Origin: an uncultured Lachnospiraceae bacterium
Lineage (GTDB): Bacteria; Bacillota; Clostridia; Lachnospirales; Lachnospiraceae
Length of the DNA: 12,446 bases
Assembly: GCA_905201915.1 (NCBI GenBank)
Contig: CAJKQE010000065.1
Span: 1 to 12,446, forward strand
Direction of reading: 5' to 3'
The notes beneath the pieces were generated by a model, which saw only the letters and a program-made list of their open reading frames with translations, had not been told where the DNA came from and made no database searches. Positions within the stretch are counted from its first letter, which is position 1. Each line of letters starts with the position of its first letter. This document shows positions 7,132 to 12,446 of this stretch, piece after piece. The position numbers were made by a program, and so were the translations under genes.

Positions 7132-8364
7132 TTATTCAAAACGTTTTATAAGTAAACTGGCATTATGTCCACCAAAACCAAGGGAATTACTCAGTGCGTA
7201 GTCTACTTTCTTTTCTATTCCCTTTTCTGTAATATAATCTAAATCGCATTCCTCATCCGGCACCTGATATCCTGCTGTTTGATGGAGATATCCTTCTTCT
7301 ATTTCCTTTACACAGGCAATAAATTCCACTGCTCCTGCTGCCCCTAAAAGATGTCCAATCATGGACTTTGTAGAATTGATTTTTAAGTCCTTGGCATGGT
7401 CTTTAAATAAATTTTTAATTGCTCTTGTTTCAAATAAATCATTGTGATGAGTACTTGTTCCATGTGCATTGATATATTCAATCTTTTCTAATTCCACACC
7501 GGCTTCTCTTATGGCATTTTCCATACATCTTGCTGCACCCTGTCCGTCTTCTGCAGGAGAAGTAATGTGATAAGCATCACTGGTTGCGCCATATCCCACA
7601 ACCTCTGCCAGAATTTTTGCGCCTCTTTTCTTTGCATGCTCTAATTCTTCTAAGATAACAACACCAGCTCCTTCTCCCATAACAAATCCATCTCTTTCTT
7701 TATCAAAAGGAATGGAACATCTTTTTGGATCTTCTGATGTAGAAAGAGCTGTAAGAGCAGAAAATCCTGCAATTCCTACCGGTGTAATACTAGCTTCTGT
7801 ACCTCCTGCTGCCATTACATCTGCATCTCCGGTCTGAATGCTACGGAACGCCTCACCAATGCAATGAGTTCCTGATGCACAGGCAGTTACTACATTAAGA
7901 CTTTTTCCTTTTAACCCAAACTGTATGGAAACATTTCCTGCTGCCATATTAGAAATCATCAATGGAACCATTAAAGGATTAACTCTCCCTGGTCCTTTTT
8001 CTAAAAGTTTTTTATGCTCTCTTTCAATGGTCTGAAGACTTCCTATTCCTGAACCGATAGAACATCCCACTCGATAAGGATCTTCTTCTTCCATACAGAT
8101 ACCGGCCTGTTCCATTGCCTCTTTTGCTGCCGCAACTGCATACTGGCAAAACAATTCCATACGTTTAGCAGCTTTAAAATCCATGTAGTCCTTTCCCTGA
8201 AACCCTTTTACCTCTGCTGCCAAATGTACTTTATATTCTGTGGTATCAAATTTTGTAATTTCTCCAAAAGCGGTTTTTCCTTCTTTTAAACCTGACCAAA
8301 ATTCTTCTACATTCAATCCTAAAGGTGTCACCGCACCCATTCCTGTCACTACTACTCGTCTCAT
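7132..8364 (-). CDS. fabF: 3-oxoacyl-[acyl-carrier-protein] synthase II (beta-ketoacyl-ACP synthase)
   Basis: This 410-residue thiolase-fold enzyme condenses malonyl-ACP with acyl-ACP, with loss of CO2, in each elongation round. It starts with RRVVVTGMGAVTPLG. The Cys-His-His triad is intact: C162 in VTACASGTHCIGEA, H301 in NAHGTSTHHND and H338 in STKSMIGHLLGAAG, with K333 nearby and the GFGGHN loop at 396-401. These agree with E. coli FabF (C163, H303, H340). The ATG at 8364 has AGGAGG 4 bases upstream; a longer frame starting at 8400 would overlap fabG and add 12 residues not seen in the family. The fabG stop TAG is part of this Shine-Dalgarno. It is the only condensing enzyme in the window; FabH must be elsewhere. 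Confidence 0.97.
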   Translation of the reverse strand: MRRVVVTGMGAVTPLGLNVEEFWSGLKEGKTAFGEITKFDTTEYKVHLAAEVKGFQGKDYMDFKAAKRMELFCQYAVAAAKEAMEQAGICMEEEDPYRVGCSIGSGIGSLQTIEREHKKLLEKGPGRVNPLMVPLMISNMAAGNVSIQFGLKGKSLNVVTACASGTHCIGEAFRSIQTGDADVMAAGGTEASITPVGIAGFSALTALSTSEDPKRCSIPFDKERDGFVMGEGAGVVILEELEHAKKRGAKILAEVVGYGATSDAYHITSPAEDGQGAARCMENAIREAGVELEKIEYINAHGTSTHHNDLFETRAIKNLFKDHAKDLKINSTKSMIGHLLGAAGAVEFIACVKEIEEGYLHQTAGYQVPDEECDLDYITEKGIEKKVDYALSNSLGFGGHNASLLIKRFE

Positions 8365-8368
8365 GTTT

Positions 8369-8375
8369 CCTCCTA
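8369..8375 (-). promoter_or_regulatory. fabF ribosome binding site overlapping the fabG stop
   Basis: TAGGAGG contains the fabG stop TAG (8375-8373) and AGGAGG (8374-8369), 4 bases before the fabF ATG at 8364. It sets the fabF start and suggests that fabF translation follows fabG. Confidence 0.75.
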
Positions 8376-9113
8376 TATGCTCATACCGCCGTCTACACAA
8401 AGCACCTGACCGGTAATATAATTTCCCTTATCTGAAACCAGAAATGCTACAAGCTCTGCTACATCTTCTGCCTTTCCAAATCTGCCCAGTGGAATTTGTC
8501 CGCAAGCATGTTCTTTTACATTATCAGAAAGTACTTCTGTCATTTCTGTCTCAATAAATCCCGGTGCAACAGCATTTACAGTAATCCCTCTGCTTGCCAG
8601 TTCTCTTGCCATAGTCTTGGTAAGTCCGATTACCCCTGCCTTACTGGCAGCATAATTTGCCTGTCCGGCATTTCCCATAACACCTGAAACAGAAGAAATA
8701 TTAATGATTTTTCCGCTTTTTTGCTTCAGCATCTGTCTGGCACTATGACGAATTGTGTGGAAAGTTCCTTTTAAATTCGTATTTAAGACAGCATCAAAAT
8801 CTTCTTCCTTCATTTTCATTATCAAACCATCTCTTGTAATACCTGCATTATTTACCAGAATATCCAGATGCCCATATTTTTTTATTACGTTCTCTATCAT
8901 TTCCTGACAGGCTTCAAAATTGCTTACGTCACAGCCGTAAGCCTCTGCTTTGCCTCCGGTATTTTCAATTTCTGCAACCACTCCTTCTGCTCTTTCCTTT
9001 GAGCCATTATAATTCACAACAACGGTTGCACCTTCCTTTGCCAAAGTCAGAGCAATCTGTCTTCCAATGCCTCTGCCAGCTCCTGTCACTAACGCAACTT
9101 TATTTTCCAACAT
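8373..9113 (-). CDS. fabG: 3-oxoacyl-[acyl-carrier-protein] reductase
   Basis: This 246-residue short-chain dehydrogenase reduces 3-oxoacyl-ACP to 3-hydroxyacyl-ACP with NADPH. The Rossmann motif TGAGRGIG spans 10-17 and NNAG is at 88-91. The catalytic set is complete: N113, S141, Y154 and K158 in the QANYAASKAG segment. Length and the C-terminal TGQVLCVDGGMSI are typical of FabG tetramers. The ATG overlaps the end of fabD by 14 bases, in another frame, with a moderate GAAGGGA upstream inside fabD. The stop codon lies within the fabF ribosome binding site. Short-chain dehydrogenases vary in substrate, but the position between fabD and fabF leaves little doubt. Confidence 0.97.
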   Translation of the reverse strand: MLENKVALVTGAGRGIGRQIALTLAKEGATVVVNYNGSKERAEGVVAEIENTGGKAEAYGCDVSNFEACQEMIENVIKKYGHLDILVNNAGITRDGLIMKMKEEDFDAVLNTNLKGTFHTIRHSARQMLKQKSGKIINISSVSGVMGNAGQANYAASKAGVIGLTKTMARELASRGITVNAVAPGFIETEMTEVLSDNVKEHACGQIPLGRFGKAEDVAELVAFLVSDKGNYITGQVLCVDGGMSI

Positions 9114-10047
9114 GGTTTTCCCTTCTTTCTCTTAACTTTTCTGTTACTTTCAGAAAATCTTCTACTGTCTGAATATTCATTACCGTTACATTTCGATTAA
9201 TTTTTCTCATAAATCCGCTTAAAGTTCTGCCCGGTCCAATTTCCACAAAAGTATCTGCACCATTTTCTATCATAGTTTCTACACACTGCTGCCAGCGTAC
9301 AGGAGAAGATACCTGTCTTACTAAAAGTTCTTTCACTTGCTCTCTTTCTGTAACCATCTGCGCTGTCACATTGGAAACATAAGGAATTTTTATCTCCTGC
9401 AAAGAAATTTTTTCTAAAACTTCGGAAAGCCTTTCTCCGGCTCCTTTAAGCATTTCGCAGTGAAATGGGCCTGAAACCTGTAATGGCAGAATTCTCTTTG
9501 CTCCGGCTTCTTTTAATTTCTCAGAAGCTTTCGCTACAGCTTCTTCTTCACCTGTAATTACAATCTGTCCCGGACAATTATAGTTTGCCACACTTACAAC
9601 TCCCTGAATTCCTCTGCAAATTTGTTCAATCAATTCTGCTTCCATTCCCAGAACCGCTGCCATAGCACCGCCTTTTGGCACTGCTTCCTGCATATAGATA
9701 CCTCGTTTTCGTACAGTATAAAAGATATCCTCCAAAGACATTGCTCCTGATGCCAGCACTGCTCCATATTCCCCAAGACTTAAACCAGCTGTCATATCAG
9801 GATAAAATCCTCTCTCCTCTAATACCTTTAAAATTGCCGCTTCCACTGCTATCATGGCAATCTGTGTATATTCTGTAATTGCGATTTTCTCATTTTCTTC
9901 AAAACAAATTTGTTCTAAATCCAGTTCGGAAATTTCTGCTGCTTTTTCTATAATCTGTCTGCAAACAGGAAATTCTTCATAAAAATCTTTTCCCATTCCC
10001 ACATATTGCGCTCCTTGCCCCGGAAATATAAATGCCAGCTTTCCCAT
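9100..10047 (-). CDS. fabD: Malonyl-CoA:ACP transacylase
   Basis: This 315-residue enzyme moves malonyl from CoA to the phosphopantetheine arm of ACP, supplying the chain-extension unit. FPGQGAQYVGMG is at 8-19. The nucleophile is S90 in GLSLGEYGA; many FabD proteins have His where L89 stands, but Leu is common in Firmicutes. R115 (carboxylate binding) and H196 in SGPFHCEML complete the active site, and VEIGPGRTLSGF lies near 268-278. Length is typical. The ATG has AAAGGAGA 6 bases upstream. It is the first gene after the acpP terminator and overlaps fabG by 14 bases, so it heads the enzyme part of the cluster. The 108-base gap before it holds a terminator and a FabT-like site but no convincing promoter. 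Confidence 0.97.
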   Translation of the reverse strand: MGKLAFIFPGQGAQYVGMGKDFYEEFPVCRQIIEKAAEISELDLEQICFEENEKIAITEYTQIAMIAVEAAILKVLEERGFYPDMTAGLSLGEYGAVLASGAMSLEDIFYTVRKRGIYMQEAVPKGGAMAAVLGMEAELIEQICRGIQGVVSVANYNCPGQIVITGEEEAVAKASEKLKEAGAKRILPLQVSGPFHCEMLKGAGERLSEVLEKISLQEIKIPYVSNVTAQMVTEREQVKELLVRQVSSPVRWQQCVETMIENGADTFVEIGPGRTLSGFMRKINRNVTVMNIQTVEDFLKVTEKLRERRENHVGK

Positions 10048-10074
10048 GGTTTATCTCCTTTGCATATAAAATAT

Positions 10075-10087
10075 TTTGTATTTCAAA
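10075..10087 (-). promoter_or_regulatory. Imperfect FabT-like operator upstream of fabD
   Basis: On the minus strand TTTGAAATACAAA differs by one base from the symmetric form TTTGA-N3-TCAAA known for FabT-type fatty-acid regulators. It lies about 28 bases before the fabD ATG, just after the acpP terminator. I cannot place a good -35/-10 pair around it, and an A/T-rich match of this length can arise by chance, so the call is tentative. Confidence 0.35.
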
Positions 10088-10097
10088 CTATTTGTTT

Positions 10098-10147
10098 AAA
10101 AAAATGAGAGTATTGCATTTCATGCAAATCATGAACAACACTCTCAT
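10098..10147 (-). terminator. Intrinsic terminator after acpP
   Basis: On the minus strand the 12-base arm ATGAGAGTGTTG (10147-10136) pairs with CAATACTCTCAT (10115-10104), with one G-U pair. An inner stem, TTCATG with CATGAA, extends it past a three-base bulge to a five-base loop. A run of seven T follows directly (10104-10098, the first also closing the stem). It begins 8 bases after the acpP stop. It should end most acpP transcripts, with fabD and later genes reached by readthrough or an unseen promoter. Confidence 0.88.
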
Positions 10148-10155
10148 GTATATTC

Positions 10156-10389
10156 TTATTCTTCTACGCCTTTTGTTTTTAAGTAGTCAATAACAGCACC
10201 CACTGTTGTTAATTCCTGTAACTCCTCAGATGGAATATCTACAGAATATTCATCTTCCAAAGCCATAACCAATTCAAATAAATCCAGAGAATCTGCACCT
10301 AAATCTTCCTTAAAAGAAGTTTCAAGCTGAATGCTTTCTGCCTCACAATTTAACTGCTCTGCAATAATTTCTCTCATTTTTTCTAACAT
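10156..10389 (-). CDS. acpP: Acyl carrier protein
   Basis: This 77-residue acidic four-helix protein holds growing acyl chains on a phosphopantetheine arm in type II fatty-acid synthesis. The attachment motif GADSLDLFELVM gives S34 as the modified serine. Length and the start LEKMREIIAEQL fit bacterial ACPs. I chose the ATG at 10389: AAGGAG lies 10 bases upstream. The ATG at 10398, three codons earlier, is only one base after that sequence and cannot use it. The gene has its own strong promoter with an overlapping operator and is followed by a strong terminator, so it can be transcribed as a single-gene message, in line with the high ACP demand of cells. Confidence 0.97.
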   Translation of the reverse strand: MLEKMREIIAEQLNCEAESIQLETSFKEDLGADSLDLFELVMALEDEYSVDIPSEELQELTTVGAVIDYLKTKGVEE

Positions 10390-10399
10390 AACCTTCATT

Positions 10400-10405
10400 C
10401 TCCTT
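10400..10405 (-). promoter_or_regulatory. acpP ribosome binding site that decides the start
   Basis: AAGGAG is followed after one base by an ATG (10398) and after ten bases by an in-frame ATG (10389). Only the second has workable spacing, so the 77-residue form is favoured over the 80-residue one. Confidence 0.7.
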
Positions 10406-10450
10406 TTAAATACTTATTAAATTCCCCATAACGGGATTTCTTTCTTTTCA

Positions 10451-10471
10451 ATACTTTGATGTTCAAAGTAT
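10451..10471. promoter_or_regulatory. Perfect inverted repeat, FabT-like operator over the acpP promoter
   Basis: Two perfect 9-base arms, ATACTTTGA and TCAAAGTAT, flank a TGT centre. The core TTTGA-N3-TCAAA matches the operator of FabT, the MarR-family repressor of fatty-acid genes in streptococci and related bacteria. It covers five bases of the acpP -10 box and reaches past the likely start site, so a bound protein would block transcription. The regulator is not encoded in the window; its identity is inferred. Confidence 0.7.
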
Positions 10472-10495
10472 ATATTCTTTCCCTTTATTTGTCAA
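10467..10495 (-). promoter_or_regulatory. Sigma-A promoter for acpP
   Basis: A consensus -35 box TTGACA (10495-10490) and TATACT (10472-10467, 5 of 6 consensus) are spaced by 17 bases. The -35 box begins 4 bases after the stop codon of the ftsW-like gene. Transcription should start near 10460, giving a leader of about 70 bases. Confidence 0.85.
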
Positions 10496-10498
10496 CCC

Positions 10499-11680
10499 TT
10501 ATTTATCAAATTTTATCTTCCTTGATACACTGAGGGCAATTCCCATCTCAGCCATTAAGAACATAATAGACGTTCCTCCGTAACTGAAAAACGGAAGAGT
10601 AATACCTGTTGTAGGTATCCAGTTGAGCACAACACAAATGTTCAAAATCACCTGTAAAGCAATATGAATTAAAATACCGCTGACCATCAAAGAACCATAA
10701 AAATCCGGTGCGTTCTGGGCGATAAAAAACAGACGGTACAACATATAGCCGAACAAAAGTAAAACCACCATGCCTCCAAATACACCCAGTTCTTCACAAA
10801 TAATGGAAAAAATCATATCGTTCTGAGCTTCCGGTACAGGGCCCAACTTCTGTACACTGTTTCCCAATCCTTTTCCGAAAAATCCGCCGCTTCCAATAGC
10901 ATAAAGAGCCTGCATAATCTGATATCCACCTTTGGAAGAATATTTCTCAGGATTTAACCATACAAGAACTCTGGCAAGACGAAAGTTTTCTACATTATCC
11001 ATATCCAGTGTCATCTCTCCCAAGGTGATTTGGAGCATAATCCGCGCCAAAATTACCAGAACTGTCAAAATTCCTCCCCACATTAAAAACAGCCGTTTAT
11101 TAGGATGAGCAATAAAAATCATAATTACCGTAATACCGGCAATAATCATAGCCGTACTTAAATTTTCTGTAAAGTAAAAAGCTGCTACTGCCAGTCCCAG
11201 TCCATAAGCCATCAATTTCAAAAATCCCTGCCTTGTAGCAATCTTACGTCCCATTTTCATAATCAGACACGGAATAAAAGTAATTGCCGCAATCTTAGCC
11301 ACCTCTGCCGGCTGAAACTGCAATGCCTGTATTCCAAAACGCAACCATCTTCTTGCACCGTTTACCTCTACACCTAAAGGTGTAAATTTTACCATTGCCA
11401 TCAAAATAATGGATATCCAATAAATCAACTTACTTACATAGTAAAGTAAATGATAATCAAATTTTGATAAAAATAAAGCTGCCAAAATACTTACAATACT
11501 AATAATCGTCTGTTTTGTAAAAAAGTTCATATCATTTCCGAATTTTACCTGTGCCGTATAAGCACTGGTACTGTACAACATAACTAATCCGAAGCAAATC
11601 AGCAGAATTACTACTGCTACCAGATTAAAGTCGTAATATCCGGACTGTGCAGAATGTTTCTTCTTTTTTCTCCCTGCCAT
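10499..11680 (-). CDS. ftsW: FtsW/RodA/SpoVE-family (SEDS) peptidoglycan glycosyltransferase
   Basis: This 393-residue inner-membrane protein belongs to the SEDS family, which polymerises lipid II into glycan strands with a partner class b PBP. A Lys-rich cytoplasmic start (4-8) precedes about ten hydrophobic segments. Family motifs include RWLRFG (111-116) with QFQPAEVAKI (121-130), GGYQIMQALYAIGSGGFFGKG (251-271), PEAQNDMIFSIICEELG (283-299) and the C-terminal TTGITLPFFSYGGTS (357-371). The residue aligned with the catalytic Asp in the fourth outer loop (DPWEDP in E. coli FtsW) is Y247 in NPEKYSSKGGYQ. Whether it acts in division (FtsW), elongation (RodA) or sporulation (SpoVE) cannot be settled; the symbol is a best guess. 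It has GGGAGG 6 bases upstream, 13 bases after the phosphodiesterase gene, so the two are probably cotranscribed. Confidence 0.9.
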   Translation of the reverse strand: MAGRKKKKHSAQSGYYDFNLVAVVILLICFGLVMLYSTSAYTAQVKFGNDMNFFTKQTIISIVSILAALFLSKFDYHLLYYVSKLIYWISIILMAMVKFTPLGVEVNGARRWLRFGIQALQFQPAEVAKIAAITFIPCLIMKMGRKIATRQGFLKLMAYGLGLAVAAFYFTENLSTAMIIAGITVIMIFIAHPNKRLFLMWGGILTVLVILARIMLQITLGEMTLDMDNVENFRLARVLVWLNPEKYSSKGGYQIMQALYAIGSGGFFGKGLGNSVQKLGPVPEAQNDMIFSIICEELGVFGGMVVLLLFGYMLYRLFFIAQNAPDFYGSLMVSGILIHIALQVILNICVVLNWIPTTGITLPFFSYGGTSIMFLMAEMGIALSVSRKIKFDK

Positions 11681-11693
11681 TTATTTCCTCCCA

Positions 11694-12446
11694 CTAAAAA
11701 CGAAAAGCATACTTCAGCAATTCCATATATCCTGTGCTGCTGCCGCTCTCCCGGTTCTGCACCTTACGCACCATAATCGGATCATCTGTAATAATATTAT
11801 CTGCCCCAATATCCAACATACGTTTTGCATCCCCTTTATAATTTACCGTCCATACATGCACTTCTTTACCAAGGGCATGCGCCTGGGTAACAAATTTTTC
11901 ATCTACATAAGTATGTTTTACACTAAAAAAATCAGCCGCCTCCATTCCCTGTACACCACCGTAAGTCATAGTCATAATATAACCGGTTCGAATTTCAGGG
12001 GCTATTTTTTTAATTTGTTTCAGGAATTGATAATTCATAGAAGTCACCACACAGTATTCTTCAAAATGATTTTCTTTAATCTCTCGAACAACCTTATTTA
12101 CAATTCCCTTATTCTTACCATTATACTTAATCTCTATATTTAAGTCCAGTCTTCCTTTGCAAAATTTCAAAACCTCTGTAAACTCCGGTATTTTCTCTCC
12201 TCTGAATTTCTTATGAAAACTGGCACCCACATCCAGCTTTTCCACCTGTTTTAAAGTCATATCCCAAACATTTTTCTTTACTCCGGCAGTCCTTTTAAAA
12301 GAGTCATCATGTAAAAGAATCAGTTCTCCATCCTTTGTTTCCTGCACATCAACTTCTGCATAATCCGCACCACTGTCTATGGTATACTGCAAGGCGCTAA
12401 TCGTATTTTCCGGTGCTTTCCATGCACCTCCTCTATGGGCTGTAAT
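11694..12446 (-). CDS. Glycerophosphodiester phosphodiesterase, C-terminal part (cut by window edge)
   Basis: The open frame runs off the window; 250 residues are visible, starting ITAHRGGAWKAPENT. The family cleaves glycerophosphodiesters to glycerol-3-phosphate and an alcohol in a TIM barrel with a metal ion. Visible catalytic residues are H4 and R5 (HRG), E13 (PENT), E31 and D33 (AEVDV) and H46 (LLHDDSF), counted from the first visible codon. EIKYNGKN, HVWTVN and the C-terminal GADNIITDDP are also typical. The catalytic domain is nearly complete, so the missing part is short for a soluble enzyme, or long if the protein has the N-terminal membrane domain found in some Firmicutes. No initiation codon can be placed; a TTG at 12392 falls inside the domain and is not the start. 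A link to lipid turnover next to fatty-acid genes is plausible only. Confidence 0.92.
   Translation of the reverse strand: MTAHRGGAWKAPENTISALQYTIDSGADYAEVDVQETKDGELILLHDDSFKRTAGVKKNVWDMTLKQVEKLDVGASFHKKFRGEKIPEFTEVLKFCKGRLDLNIEIKYNGKNKGIVNKVVREIKENHFEEYCVVTSMNYQFLKQIKKIAPEIRTGYIMTMTYGGVQGMEAADFFSVKHTYVDEKFVTQAHALGKEVHVWTVNYKGDAKRMLDIGADNIITDDPIMVRKVQNRESGSSTGYMELLKYAFRF

Noticed and set aside
8365..8400. Longer fabF start at 8400
   Set aside because: It would add 12 residues absent from the family and overlap fabG; the ATG at 8364 has AGGAGG at proper spacing.
11456..11468. Palindrome ATCAAATTTTGAT as another fatty-acid operator
   Set aside because: It lies inside the ftsW-like coding region, has the half-sites in the reverse order to the acpP operator, and encodes conserved-looking residues.
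11856..12143. 95-codon plus-strand open frame inside the phosphodiesterase gene
   Set aside because: It is antisense to conserved catalytic-domain codons and has no start signals.
1..12446. CRISPR array, mobile element, tRNA/rRNA or defence system
   Set aside because: No repeat-spacer pattern, transposase, terminal repeats, RNA gene or defence-type protein is seen; the genes are housekeeping and tightly packed.

Overview
The window is a densely packed chromosomal stretch in which every supported gene lies on the minus strand. Low G+C content, near-consensus sigma-A promoters, strong AGGAGG ribosome binding sites and a fused AccD-AccA protein point to a Firmicute of class Clostridia, most likely a Lachnospiraceae member. 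That placement is inference from sequence style and gene order. I see no insertion sequence, phage gene, CRISPR array, tRNA or rRNA.

In transcription order (high to low coordinates) the window holds: the 3' part of a glycerophosphodiester phosphodiesterase gene; an ftsW/rodA-type SEDS gene; then a type II fatty-acid synthesis cluster, acpP - fabD - fabG - fabF - accB - fabZ - accC - accDA - fabK-like reductase; then gltX; then the 5' part of a UvrD-family helicase gene.

The cluster encodes all acetyl-CoA carboxylase parts (biotin carrier, biotin carboxylase, and a carboxyltransferase with beta and alpha subunits in one chain), the malonyl transfer step (FabD), the carrier protein, and a full elongation cycle if the last gene is the enoyl-ACP reductase. 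FabH (initiation), a fatty-acid regulator and biotin ligase are not in the window.

Three control points can be read. (1) acpP has its own near-consensus promoter, and a perfect 9-bp inverted repeat resembling a FabT-type operator covers its -10 box. (2) A strong intrinsic terminator follows acpP, before fabD, with a second imperfect FabT-like site just after it; this should give more ACP mRNA than enzyme mRNA. (3) gltX has a near-perfect promoter starting inside the stop region of the fabK-like gene, and its short leader folds into a hairpin. From fabD to accDA the genes overlap or nearly touch, and several stop codons lie inside the next Shine-Dalgarno sequence, which suggests translational coupling. 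No gene-free stretch exceeds about 110 bases.

This is mainly a housekeeping region. The points most worth checking are the operator/terminator layout around acpP, the missing canonical catalytic Asp in the SEDS protein, the Cys-rich tail of the FabK-like reductase, and the fused carboxyltransferase.
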